Shown here piece by piece: positions 50,008-58,292 of a stretch of 62,881 nt of DNA. This DNA comes from Micromonospora sp. MH99 (GTDB lineage Bacteria; Actinomycetota; Actinomycetes; Mycobacteriales; Micromonosporaceae): positions 1 through 62,881 of the forward strand of contig NZ_MUZA01000032.1 of assembly GCF_021442385.1 (NCBI RefSeq), written 5' to 3'. The notes under the pieces were generated by a model, which was not told where the DNA came from, ran no database searches, and saw only the letters and a program-made list of their open reading frames with translations. Position numbers and translations under genes: made by a program. How positions within the stretch are numbered: position 1 is the first letter of the stretch; every line of letters begins with the position of its first letter.

Positions 50008-51359
50008 GCGACAGCAATCCGCAGTCGGGTTCCCCGGACAAGGAGCCGGCGAGCGAGGCGCAGGCGGCGCAGAACGCGCTCGGCAACACCGAGCGGGCCG
50101 GCACGACCACCACGCCGAAGGCACCCGAGCCGCAGCCGAAGCCGTCCCTGGGTCGGCTCTTCCTGGACAACCTCTGGGCGGCCAACACCTTCACGGTGAC
50201 CCTGCTGTCGCTGGTGCTGGCGATCGTCGTCGGCGCGGTGCTGATGATCGTCTCCGACCCGGACGTGCTGCACACCTACACCTACATCACCGCCCGTCCC
50301 GCCGATGCGCTCAACTCAAGCTGGACGCTGGTGAGCGAGGCGTACGCGAACCTGTTCAAGGGCTCGATCTTCGACCCCGAGGCGTTCTCCGGCTGGGTGA
50401 ACGGCAGCAACGGCTGGCAGGCGGTGCTCGCGCCGATCTCCGAGACGCTGACGTACGCCGCGCCGTTGGTCTTCACCGGCCTGGCGGTGGCGCTGGCCTT
50501 CCGTGGCGGCCTGTTCAACATCGGCGCGCAGGGCCAGGCCACCATCGGCGTGATCCTGGCCGCGCTGGCCGGCTTCCTGCTGCCGTTGCCGCCCGGCCTG
50601 CACCTGCTGGTGGCGGTGCTGGCCGGCGCACTGGGCGGGGCGATCTGGGGCTTCATCCCGGGCATCCTCAAGGCTCGCGCCGGTGCCCACGAGGTGATCA
50701 ACACGATCATGCTCAACTACGTCGCCACGTACTTCCTGACCTGGCTCATCGTGCAGAACGGCGTGCAGGACCCGACCCGGACCGACGCGATCAGCAAGGC
50801 GGTGGACACCTCCGCCCAGCTGCCGCGCCTGCTCGGCGACAACCTGCGGGTGCACGCCGGCATCCTGCTCGCCGTGCTGGCCACCTGGGCGGTCGCCTGG
50901 CTGCTGAACCGGTCGACACTCGGCTTCGAGCTGCGCGCGGTCGGCGCCAACCCGGACGCCGCGCGGACGGCGGGCATCAGCGTCACCCGGACGTACATCC
51001 TGATCATGGTCTTCTCCGGGATCCTGGCCGGCCTGGGCGGCTCGAACATGGTGCTCGGCTCGACGGCCAGCGCGTTGACCCCGCTGGTGGTCGCGCAGAT
51101 CGGCTTCGACGGCATCCTGGTGGCGCTGCTCGGCCGGGTGAAGCCGTGGGGGGTGCTGCTCGCGGCGCTGCTGTTCGGCGCGCTTCAGGCCGGAGGCAAC
51201 CGGATGCAGTCGTACTCCGGTATCTCGCTGGAGCTGGTGACCGTGCTTCAGGCGCTGATCGTCATCTTCATCGCCGCGCCGGCCCTGGTGAAGGCGATCT
51301 TCCAGCTCCGGGCCGCACGGGCCGCCCGGTTGCAGACGAGCCTGGCGAAGGGCTGGTAA
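50004..51359 (+). CDS. Nucleoside ABC transporter permease 1
   Basis: A 451-residue BPD_transp_2-type permease (YufP-like). A 50-residue polar N-terminal tail precedes about ten helices. The family landmarks GGLFNIGAQGQATIGVILAAL, the cytoplasmic GAHEVINTIMLNYVA loop and LRAVGANPDAARTAGISV are all present. It overlaps the ATPase gene by 4 nt and is followed after 3 nt by the second permease, so the three form one translation unit. Confidence 0.94.
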   Translation: MSDSNPQSGSPDKEPASEAQAAQNALGNTERAGTTTTPKAPEPQPKPSLGRLFLDNLWAANTFTVTLLSLVLAIVVGAVLMIVSDPDVLHTYTYITARPADALNSSWTLVSEAYANLFKGSIFDPEAFSGWVNGSNGWQAVLAPISETLTYAAPLVFTGLAVALAFRGGLFNIGAQGQATIGVILAALAGFLLPLPPGLHLLVAVLAGALGGAIWGFIPGILKARAGAHEVINTIMLNYVATYFLTWLIVQNGVQDPTRTDAISKAVDTSAQLPRLLGDNLRVHAGILLAVLATWAVAWLLNRSTLGFELRAVGANPDAARTAGISVTRTYILIMVFSGILAGLGGSNMVLGSTASALTPLVVAQIGFDGILVALLGRVKPWGVLLAALLFGALQAGGNRMQSYSGISLELVTVLQALIVIFIAAPALVKAIFQLRAARAARLQTSLAKGW

Positions 51360-51362
51360 CGC

Positions 51363-52643
51363 ATGTCCACCATGGCTGTCCCCGACGTCGCGGTCGCCGC
51401 GGTCGACGAGGGCTTCTGGACCCGGACCCGCAAGGTCGGTCTCACGCTGCTGGCGCTCGGTCTGCTGTCGGCGGTGCTCTTCGGGGCGCTCGCCACCGAT
51501 CAGCAGGCCCGGTTCACGCTCAGCGACGACGCGGCCGGCGCCGCACTGGAGATCAATGGCACGATCGGGGCGATCCTGTTCGGGATCATCGCGATCGCCG
51601 CCGGCGCGGCGCTGCTCGCCGGTGTGCCGAAGCGCTGGTTCCTGCCCGTGCTCGCCGTCGGGCTGGTCGGCTTCGTGCTCTCCTTCCTCTGCTGGCAGGT
51701 CTCCGCCGCGCCGACCGGGCAGAACTTCATGCCGCTGGTCAACATCATCCGGGGCACGTTCATCCTGGCCCTGCCGCTGATCTTCGGCGCGCTCGCCGGG
51801 GTGCTCTGCGAGCGGTCCGGCGTGGTCAACGTGGCCATCGAGGGTCAGCTGCTGATGGGCGCGTTCAGCGGGGCCCTGTTCGGCAGCATCTCCGGCAACG
51901 TCTGGGTGGGTCTGGTCGCCGCCGCCATCGGTGGCGCGTTCATCTCGCTGCTGCTGGCCGTCTTCGCCATCCGCTACCTGGTCGACCAGGTCGTCATGGG
52001 CATCGTGCTGAACCTGCTCGCGGTCGGCGTCACCGGCTTCCTCTACGAGCGGCTCATGCAGACCGACGCGGAGAAGTACAACAGCGCGCCGCGCTTCAGC
52101 AACTGGGAGATCCCCCTGCTCAAGGACATCCCGGTGCTCGGGCCGGCGCTGTTCCGCGGCAACATCTTCCTCTACGTCGGCCTGCTCCTGGTGCTGGTGA
52201 TCCACATCGGGCTGTTCCGCACCCGGTGGGGCCTGCGTACCCGGTCGGTCGGCGAGCACCCGATCGCCGCCGACACGCTCGGGGTCAAGGTGCTGCGGGT
52301 GCGCTACCGCAACGTGCTGCTGGCCGGCGTGGTGGCGGGCATCGGCGGCGCGTCGTACACGCTGGCGCTCTACTCGTTCACCAAGAACATGATCGGCGGC
52401 AAGGGGTTCATCGCGCTGGCCGCGCTGATCTTCGGCCGGTGGAACCCGACCGGGGCGCTGCTCGCCGCGCTCTTCTTCGGCTTCGCCGACCAGCTCGCCA
52501 CCTATCTGGGCGCGATCAACAGCTCGATCCCCAGCCAGTTCCTGGCCATGCTGCCCTACCTGGCGACCATCCTGGCGGTCGCCGGTCTGGTCGGCCGGGT
52601 CCGGGCACCGGCCGCCGACGGCAAGCCCTACATCAAGGGCTGA
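51363..52643 (+). CDS. Nucleoside ABC transporter permease 2
   Basis: A 426-residue partner permease (YufQ-like). It has about ten helices, with ERSGVVNVAIEGQLLMGAFSGAL in place of the first permease's GLFNIGAQGQ region, VDQVVMGIVLNLLAVGVTGFLY, and TRSVGEHPIAADTLGVKVLRVRY. Compared with typical members it has two or three extra N-terminal helices (about 20-120). It is the last gene of the transporter operon and is closed by a perfect palindrome. Confidence 0.94.
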   Translation: MSTMAVPDVAVAAVDEGFWTRTRKVGLTLLALGLLSAVLFGALATDQQARFTLSDDAAGAALEINGTIGAILFGIIAIAAGAALLAGVPKRWFLPVLAVGLVGFVLSFLCWQVSAAPTGQNFMPLVNIIRGTFILALPLIFGALAGVLCERSGVVNVAIEGQLLMGAFSGALFGSISGNVWVGLVAAAIGGAFISLLLAVFAIRYLVDQVVMGIVLNLLAVGVTGFLYERLMQTDAEKYNSAPRFSNWEIPLLKDIPVLGPALFRGNIFLYVGLLLVLVIHIGLFRTRWGLRTRSVGEHPIAADTLGVKVLRVRYRNVLLAGVVAGIGGASYTLALYSFTKNMIGGKGFIALAALIFGRWNPTGALLAALFFGFADQLATYLGAINSSIPSQFLAMLPYLATILAVAGLVGRVRAPAADGKPYIKG

Positions 52644-52644
52644 C

Positions 52645-52692
52645 ACCAACAGGCGTGCCCGGCGGGACGTCCCGCCGGGCACGCCTGTTGGT
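52645..52692. terminator. Perfect 48-nt palindrome, bidirectional terminator
   Basis: The two 24-nt halves are exact reverse complements with no loop (centre ACGT at 52667-52670). It begins 1 bp after the permease stop and ends 8 bp before the stop of the convergent GAPDH gene. Confidence 0.85.
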
Positions 52693-52700
52693 CATCGGCG

Positions 52701-53711
52701 TCAGGCCGCCGCAGTCGCTCCGATCCGCTCGGAAAACTCCACGAGACGGTTGGAGAAGCCCCACTCGTTGTCGTACCAGCCGAACACCTTGACCTGGTTG
52801 CCGACGGCCTCGGTCAGCGGCGCGTCGAAGATCGACGAGTAGGGGTTGCCGACGATGTCCGCCGAGACCAGCGGCGCCTCCGAGTACTGCAGGTAGCGCC
52901 GCAGCCTCTCGGATGCCGCCGCCTCGCGGAACGCCGCGTTGACGTCCTGGACGTCGGCGCTCTGGCTAAGGACCACGGTGAGGTCGGTGATCGAGCCCGT
53001 TGCGACGGGCACGCGCAGTGCGGCGCCGGTGAGACGCCCGTCGAGCTCCGGGATGACCTTGCCGATCGCCTTCGCCGCGCCCGACGACGTTGGGATTGTC
53101 GAGACGGCCGCCGCGCGGGCGCGGCGCAGGTCGGAGTGTGGCGCATCGTGGAGCCGCTGGTCGCCCGTGTAGGCGTGGACCGTCGTCATCAGTCCCGACT
53201 CGATGCCGAACGAGTCGTTGAGCACCTTCGCCAGCGGTGCCAGCGAGTTCGTGGTGCAGGAGCCGTTGGAGAAGACGTCGTGGCCGTCCGGGTCGAGCCG
53301 GTCGTCGTTCACCCCGAGAACGAACGTGGGCACGTCCCCCTTGGCCGGTGCCGAGATGATGACCTTCCTCGCGCCGCCCTTGAGGTGGGCCGCCGCGGCG
53401 TCGCCGTCGGTGAAGTGGCCGGTGGACTCGATCACGACGTCGACGCCGAGGTCACCCCAGGCGATGGCGGCCGGGTCGGCCTGCGCGAAGACCCTCATGC
53501 GCGTGCCCCGAACGGCGATCGCGTCGCCGTCGAAGGCGACGCCCTCCAGATGACCGGAGACCGAGTCCCACTCGAGCAGGGTGGCCAGCGTGCGGGCATC
53601 GGTGAGGTCGTTCACCGCGACCACCTCGACGTCGGCGTTGTTCGCCAGGGCCGCGCGCAGGTAGGTGCGCCCGATCCGTCCGAACCCGTTGATGCCGATG
53701 CGTACCGTCAT
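52701..53711 (-). CDS. gap: Type I glyceraldehyde-3-phosphate dehydrogenase (probable second copy)
   Basis: Oxidises glyceraldehyde 3-phosphate with NAD and phosphate. The 336 residues have MTVRIGINGFGRIGRTYLRAA for NAD binding, catalytic C152 and H179, and the C-terminal VKVFGWYDNEWGFSNRLVEF. The active-site line reads SNGSCTTNSLAP (148-159) rather than the usual SNASCTTNCLAP, so the second cysteine is serine. EWDSVSG replaces the common YDS motif. AGGAGG lies 9 nt before ATG 53711. It sits 4 nt after a TetR gene and not with pgk or tpi, so it is probably an accessory isozyme. Confidence 0.93.
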   Translation of the reverse strand: MTVRIGINGFGRIGRTYLRAALANNADVEVVAVNDLTDARTLATLLEWDSVSGHLEGVAFDGDAIAVRGTRMRVFAQADPAAIAWGDLGVDVVIESTGHFTDGDAAAAHLKGGARKVIISAPAKGDVPTFVLGVNDDRLDPDGHDVFSNGSCTTNSLAPLAKVLNDSFGIESGLMTTVHAYTGDQRLHDAPHSDLRRARAAAVSTIPTSSGAAKAIGKVIPELDGRLTGAALRVPVATGSITDLTVVLSQSADVQDVNAAFREAAASERLRRYLQYSEAPLVSADIVGNPYSSIFDAPLTEAVGNQVKVFGWYDNEWGFSNRLVEFSERIGATAAA

Positions 53712-53715
53712 GGCT

Positions 53716-54309
53716 TCAGTTCCTCCTGTTGTTCTCGTGGGCGAGCCCGCCTGGTGCCGCCGTCCGGAGCAGGGCGAGAGCGCCGGCGCGGGCATCGTCG
53801 AACGGGCCCGGGTCCTGCTGGGCGATCGCGAGCACATAGCCGCCCTGCAGGACTGCCATCAGGGTGTTGGCGAGTTGCTCCGGGTCGAGGCCGTCCCGCA
53901 GTTCGCCCGCGGCGATGGCCTCGCGCAGCACCCTGACCCAGCTGAGGCGGGCCTGGGCGAACGCGCGCGCCACCGGGGCGAGCAGCACCGGATCCTCGCG
54001 GACCTGCGGGTCCTGGGTCATCCGGCCGACCTTGCAGCCCTTGAGGGCGTCGCGGGGACGCATCAGGTGGGCCTCGATCCGAGCCATCGGGTCCCCCGGA
54101 GCGTCGAGCTCGGACGCGGCCGGCAGCAGATCGGCGATGTTGCGCTCAAGGGCGGCGAGCGCGAGATCCCGCTTGGTCGGGAAGTGGTGGTACATGCTGC
54201 CCTGGCCCACGCCGGACCTTTCGCGAACGTCACGCGGGCTGGTGTCGGCGTAGCCGCGCTCCCACATGAGCTCGCTCATCGTGTCGACCAGTAGTTGTCG
54301 CGAGTCCAT
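53716..54309 (-). CDS. TetR family regulator coupled to GAPDH
   Basis: A 197-residue TetR protein with the helix-turn-helix at about 23-43 (TSPRDVRERSGVGQGSMYHHFPTKRDL) and a C-terminal domain of the AcrR/YcdC-like type (about 80-190, with a KGCKVGRMTQ stretch). It is transcribed before gap, with only 4 nt between stop and ATG. A 22-bp palindrome lies 8 bp before its own start. It probably represses itself and gap. The inducer is unknown. Confidence 0.9.
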   Translation of the reverse strand: MDSRQLLVDTMSELMWERGYADTSPRDVRERSGVGQGSMYHHFPTKRDLALAALERNIADLLPAASELDAPGDPMARIEAHLMRPRDALKGCKVGRMTQDPQVREDPVLLAPVARAFAQARLSWVRVLREAIAAGELRDGLDPEQLANTLMAVLQGGYVLAIAQQDPGPFDDARAGALALLRTAAPGGLAHENNRRN

Positions 54310-54316
54310 AACCTCA

Positions 54317-54338
54317 CTGTACATACCAGTAGGTACAG
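54317..54338. promoter_or_regulatory. Probable TetR operator before tetR-gap
   Basis: The site reads CTGTAC-N-TAC-N2-GTA-N-GTACAG, 18 of 22 positions symmetrical. It lies 8 bp before the TetR ATG and must overlap the promoter. The near absence of a leader suggests a short or leaderless transcript. Confidence 0.65.
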
Positions 54339-54398
54339 AGTATCCGGCAACCCTGCCCTGCCTGCTTCTGACCTGGGCTGCTTCGGCAGAATGATGGG

Positions 54399-55109
54399 AT
54401 GACCGACATTGACTGGGCGCGGTTGCGCGCCGCCGCCACCGAGGCGATGCGGCACGCGTACGCGCCGTACTCGACGTTCCCGGTCGGCGCGGCCGCGCTG
54501 GTCGACGACGGCCGCGTGGTGGTCGGCTGCAACGTGGAGAACGCCGCGTACGGCGTGACGCTCTGCGCCGAGTGCGGAGTGGTGTCCAGCCTGCACGCCA
54601 CCGGTGGTGGTCGCCTCGTCGCGCTCTCCTGTGTCGACGCGACAGGTGAGCCGCTGATGCCGTGCGGCAGGTGCCGGCAACTGCTCTGGGAGAACGGCGG
54701 GCCGGAGTGCCTGATCGAGACGAAGAGCCGCCCGCTGCGGATGGCGGAACTGCTGCCGCACGCCTTCGGCGTGGAGGACCTGGAGGCGGTGACCGGCGAG
54801 ACCCCGGTGCCGGTGGTCCCGGAGCGGCTGGCCGCCTGGCGTGGACGTGGCACCGTCTTCGTGCACCCGGACCTCTCGGACGGGCAGCAGGTCTGGACGG
54901 CGTACTGGGAGCGCTCGGCGGGAGACGACGCGAGCGCCGAGACCGGCGTGCTGGAGGAGGCTCCGAGCTGGGACGACCCGGACGAGGCGATCACCTGGGG
55001 AATGGCGCGCACGCCCCGAGTTGTCGTTGTCGACGAGACCGGGACGATCTTCTGGGCCGGCGAGGGGGAGCCGCCTGCTGAGATCCCGGTGCGGTGGGCT
55101 GGTGGCTGA
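54399..55109 (+). CDS. cdd: Cytidine deaminase with C-terminal extension
   Basis: Converts cytidine and deoxycytidine to uridine forms. The N-terminal domain (1-125) is a complete tetrameric-type enzyme: YAPYSTFPVGAAAL, CNVENAAYGVTLCAECG with zinc ligand C56 and proton-shuttle E58, and PCGRCRQ with C89 and C92. It ends in the usual LLPHAFG. About 110 further residues follow, including GTVFVHPDLSDGQQVWTAYW and a C-terminal RVVVVDETGTIFWAGEGEPPAEIP. Ordinary tetrameric enzymes are about 130 residues. The extension does not show a second deaminase motif. deoA follows after 42 bp. Confidence 0.93.
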   Translation: MTDIDWARLRAAATEAMRHAYAPYSTFPVGAAALVDDGRVVVGCNVENAAYGVTLCAECGVVSSLHATGGGRLVALSCVDATGEPLMPCGRCRQLLWENGGPECLIETKSRPLRMAELLPHAFGVEDLEAVTGETPVPVVPERLAAWRGRGTVFVHPDLSDGQQVWTAYWERSAGDDASAETGVLEEAPSWDDPDEAITWGMARTPRVVVVDETGTIFWAGEGEPPAEIPVRWAGG

Positions 55110-55151
55110 GCTTGGGGGGCGGGATCTGCAATCGACTAGGAAGATCTTTTA

Positions 55152-56432
55152 ATGAGTGGTTTTGCTGCTGTTGACGTCATTCGGGTCAAGCGGGACGGGG
55201 GTGTGCTGTCGGACGCGCAGATCGACTGGGTGCTGGACGCGTACACCCGGGGAGCTGTCGCCGACGAGCAGATGTCGGCGCTGGCCATGGCGATCCTGCT
55301 CAACGGCATGACCGGGCCGGAGATCGCCAGGTGGACGGCCGCGATGATCGCCAGCGGTGAGCGGCTCGACCTCTCGGCGGTCCGTCGCCCGACCGTCGAC
55401 AAGCACTCCACCGGCGGTGTCGGTGACAAGATCACCCTGCCGCTCACCCCGCTGGTGGCCGCGTGCGGCGCCGCCGTTCCGCAGCTCAGCGGGCGCGGCC
55501 TCGGGCACACCGGCGGCACGCTGGACAAGCTGGAGTCCATCCCGGGCTGGCGGGCCTCGCTGAGCAACGACGAGTTCATCGCCCAGCTCGGAGAGGTCGG
55601 CGCGGTGATCTGCGCGGCCGGCGCCGGGCTCGCGCCCGCCGACCGCAAGCTGTACGCGCTGCGCGACGTCACCGGCACCGTGGAGGCGATCCCGCTGATC
55701 GCCAGCTCGATCATGAGCAAGAAGATCGCCGAGGGCACCGGTGCGCTGGTCCTGGACGTGAAGGTCGGCTCGGGCGCCTTCATGAAGTCCGTCGACCAGG
55801 CCCGTGAGCTGGCCCGCACGATGGTCGAGCTGGGTGGTGCGCACGGCGTGCGGACGGTCGCCCTGCTCACCGACATGTCCACCCCGCTCGGACTGGCCAT
55901 CGGCAACGCGGTGGAGGTGACCGAGTCGGTGGAGGTGCTGGCCGGGGGCGGGCCGGCCGACGTGGTGGAGCTGACGCTGGCCCTGGCCCGGGAGATGCTC
56001 GACGCCGCCGGCCTGCCAGACGCCGACCCCGCGGCGGCGCTGCGCGACGGGCGGGCGATGGACTCCTGGCGGGCGATGATCCGCGCGCAGGGCGGCGACC
56101 CGGACGCGCCGATGCCGACCGCGCCGGAGGTCGAGGTGGTCCGTGCCGAACAGGACGGGCACGTCGCGGCCGTCGACGCGTACGCCATGGGGGTTGCGGC
56201 CTGGCGGCTCGGCGCGGGCCGGGCCCGCAAGGAGGACCCGGTGAGCGTGCCGGCCGGTGTGGTGTTGCACAAGCGGCCGGGCGATGTGGTGCGGGCCGGG
56301 GACGCCCTCTACGAGCTGCGGGCCGAGGATCCGTCGCGGATTCCGGCGGCCCTGGCGGAGGCAAGTCGCGCGGTGCACATTGCACCTGGCGCGCCACGAG
56401 CGACGCCCCTGGTCATCGAACGGATCGGCTGA
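55152..56432 (+). CDS. deoA: Thymidine phosphorylase
   Basis: Splits thymidine or deoxyuridine with phosphate to give the base and deoxyribose 1-phosphate. The 426 residues show an N-terminal helical domain, the phosphate-binding KHSTGGVGDKITLPL (about 84-98), SGRGLGHTGGTLDKLESIPG, and KKIAEGTGALVLDVKVGSGAFMK, all diagnostic. ATG at 55152 has AGGAAG 7 nt upstream. With cdd upstream it forms a pyrimidine-nucleoside catabolic unit. Confidence 0.96.
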   Translation: MSGFAAVDVIRVKRDGGVLSDAQIDWVLDAYTRGAVADEQMSALAMAILLNGMTGPEIARWTAAMIASGERLDLSAVRRPTVDKHSTGGVGDKITLPLTPLVAACGAAVPQLSGRGLGHTGGTLDKLESIPGWRASLSNDEFIAQLGEVGAVICAAGAGLAPADRKLYALRDVTGTVEAIPLIASSIMSKKIAEGTGALVLDVKVGSGAFMKSVDQARELARTMVELGGAHGVRTVALLTDMSTPLGLAIGNAVEVTESVEVLAGGGPADVVELTLALAREMLDAAGLPDADPAAALRDGRAMDSWRAMIRAQGGDPDAPMPTAPEVEVVRAEQDGHVAAVDAYAMGVAAWRLGAGRARKEDPVSVPAGVVLHKRPGDVVRAGDALYELRAEDPSRIPAALAEASRAVHIAPGAPRATPLVIERIG

Positions 56433-56512
56433 CCGGGGCGGCGTGGTGCCCGTCACCTGGGAGCGCTATTGTCGCAGGCCAAAGGCGTGGCGTGCAGACA
56501 GGAAGTTGCCCC

Positions 56513-57193
56513 GTGACCGTACCTGCCCCCGACCCGCGCGAGGTGCGCGAGGCGAGTCTGGACGAGCTGTCCCGGCTCGGCCTGCCGCTGCCGCCGGCCC
56601 AGTTCCCGCTCGTGTGGGAGCCGGGTGATGCGATCGAGCTGCGACCCAGGGCGGAGATAGAGGCGCGGATCGCCGTGCTGCACCTCATCCTGGCGCGCTG
56701 CTTCGGGATGCCCCCGCAGGCGGCGATGAGCTGGCTGCTCGGCTCGCACCTGGTCGAGATGGTCACCCCGCCGGAGTGGCAGTTCGTGATGGGCGGCAAG
56801 GGCGACCACCGGTCGTTCGTGCTGCACCACGACGCGCTCTTCGCGCTGGCCTGGGTGCTGGGGTTGAGCAAGCAGCTCGACCCCACCCTGGCGGTGGACG
56901 AGCGGTTGGTCGAGCGGCTGCCGCACATCGCCGAGGGGGAGACCTTCGGCCGCTGGCAGTCCCGGATCCTCGCCGCGCCGCAGCACCCGGCCGACGCGGC
57001 GGCCCTGCTCGACCTGCACTACTGCCTGGACTGGGCCTACCTGGAGACCGAGCGCGACGGCCGGCGGGCGCCGGGGCTGGTCGACGCCAACGCGATCGGG
57101 CAGCGACGCTGGGCGCTGGAGTGGGCGGTGATCCTGCGCGGGCCGTACCACGACGAGCCGCCGGGCTGGGAAGAGGTAGACCTCTCCACCTGA
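56513..57193 (+). CDS. DUF4272-like protein
   Basis: A 226-residue soluble protein. EIEARIAVLHLILARCFGMPPQAAMSWL and LHHDALFALAWVLGLSKQLDP, then a late LLDLHYCLDWAYLE and QRRWALEWAVI, match the tryptophan-containing helical pattern of DUF4272 proteins. Function is unknown. GTG at 56513 has AGGAAG about 8 nt upstream; a GTG at 56492 would add seven residues. Its stop lies in the small palindrome TGAGCGCTCA, which also contains the stop of the convergent methyltransferase gene. Confidence 0.7.
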   Translation: MTVPAPDPREVREASLDELSRLGLPLPPAQFPLVWEPGDAIELRPRAEIEARIAVLHLILARCFGMPPQAAMSWLLGSHLVEMVTPPEWQFVMGGKGDHRSFVLHHDALFALAWVLGLSKQLDPTLAVDERLVERLPHIAEGETFGRWQSRILAAPQHPADAAALLDLHYCLDWAYLETERDGRRAPGLVDANAIGQRRWALEWAVILRGPYHDEPPGWEEVDLST

Positions 57194-57197
57194 GCGC

Positions 57198-58199
57198 TCA
57201 GCGGCGTCGGTAGGCGTCCAGCCGGACCGCCACGCGCACCCGGACCGGCTCCGGCAGCGCGGCCAGCCGCTCGGCGAGCGAGGTCGGGTTGGTGTGCCAG
57301 GCGCTCGGGCCCATCCCGACCAGCGTGGCGACCTCCGGCCGGGTCAGCGCCAGCTCCGCGCGGTGCACGGTCGAGCTGACCGGCGTGAAGTGCCCGCCCA
57401 GGCTGGCGGCGACCCGGTCGGCCTTGTCCGGGTCCACCCGCAGCAGGTCGAGGGCGTCCACCAGTTCGGTGAGATGGTCGGCGGCGGGCGTCACCACGAG
57501 CAGCGTGCCGGTCGGGTCGAGCACCCGGTGGAACTCCGCGCCGTTGCGCGGGGCGAACACGTTCAGCAGCACGGCCGTCGAGCCGTCCGCGAGGGGCAGC
57601 CGCTGCCAGGTGTCGGCGAGCGCCGCGGCGGCGCGGGGGTGTGCCCGGGCGGCGCGGCGCAGCGCCGGCTTGGAGACGTCCAGGGCCAGACCCACGGCGT
57701 CCGGCAGTGCCGCCAGCACCGCGCCGAGGTATCGGCCGGTGCCCGCGCCGGCATCCACCACCAGGGGGTACGCCTCAGAGCCAGTCGCCGGCTGTCCGGT
57801 CCGTACCCCTGCGGTTGCGTCCTTTGCTCTGCTTCCCTCCACGCGACAGTGCGCTGCGGTAAGTGTTGCGTCGGTGGAAGCAGAGCAAAGGGCGGACGGA
57901 GGGGGTGCGGGGGGCGTCGTGCCGAGTCGCGCGACCGCCTCCGTCGCCGCGGCGGCGAGCGCGGCCGAGATCACGTCGTAGTGACCGGCGGCCTGGAACT
58001 CCGCTCGCGCGGCAATCATCTCGGCGCTGTCGCCGATGTGCGGCGCCCGGCCGGTGAGCAGGTTCACGTAGCCCTGCCGCGCGATGTCGAAGGTGTGCCG
58101 GCGCCCACAGCGCAGCGCCCGAGCGGTGCCGACGGTCGTCTCGACCAGGGATTGGCCGCAGACCGGGCAGCTCAGCCGGTCGAGGATGCGCGGATCCAC
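57198..58199 (-). CDS. 23S rRNA (guanine)-methyltransferase, RlmA family, with palindromic insertion
   Basis: Predicted to methylate N1 of G745 or G748 in 23S rRNA; relatives such as TlrB give macrolide resistance. The zinc site is CPVCGQSL plus CGRRH (C11, C14, C31, H35), followed by FDIARQGYVNLLTGRAPHIGDSAEM and the SAM motif VVDAGAGTGRY (147-157). At 333 residues it is about 50 longer than usual. The excess (about 93-145) lies between the zinc domain and the SAM motif, and residues 102-127 are encoded by a 77-bp palindrome. The frame is intact. GTG at 58199 lacks a ribosome-binding site and is a best guess. Confidence 0.88.
   Translation of the reverse strand: MDPRILDRLSCPVCGQSLVETTVGTARALRCGRRHTFDIARQGYVNLLTGRAPHIGDSAEMIAARAEFQAAGHYDVISAALAAAATEAVARLGTTPPAPPPSALCSASTDATLTAAHCRVEGSRAKDATAGVRTGQPATGSEAYPLVVDAGAGTGRYLGAVLAALPDAVGLALDVSKPALRRAARAHPRAAAALADTWQRLPLADGSTAVLLNVFAPRNGAEFHRVLDPTGTLLVVTPAADHLTELVDALDLLRVDPDKADRVAASLGGHFTPVSSTVHRAELALTRPEVATLVGMGPSAWHTNPTSLAERLAALPEPVRVRVAVRLDAYRRR
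57818..57894. repeat. Palindromic element inserted in frame in the rlmA-like gene
   Basis: A perfect 16-bp inverted repeat, CCTTTGCTCTGCTTCC at 57821-57836 and its complement at 57876-57891, is extended inward by a weaker match over 11 further bases on each side (7 of 11). The arms are clearly poorer in G+C than the flanking gene. The sequence is read through as residues ALCSAST...EGSRAKD of the methyltransferase. Confidence 0.8.
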
Positions 58200-58280
58200 G
58201 TCAGGCCGCCAAATCGTGTGGTGCGCGCATACCGGGCAGCCTAACGAGCCGCCCCGCTCCGGCCGCCCACGCCCGCTGAC

Positions 58281-58286
58281 TAGGGT
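58281..58286 (+). promoter_or_regulatory. -10 element TAGGGT before add
   Basis: TAGGGT ends 6 nt before the add ATG with no Shine-Dalgarno, consistent with a leaderless transcript. Confidence 0.45.
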
Positions 58287-58292
58287 CTGAGC

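Noticed and set aside
50316..52682. A 788-codon minus-strand open frame over the nucleoside permeases
   Set aside because: It is antisense to two convincing membrane proteins and has low-complexity composition with no domain.
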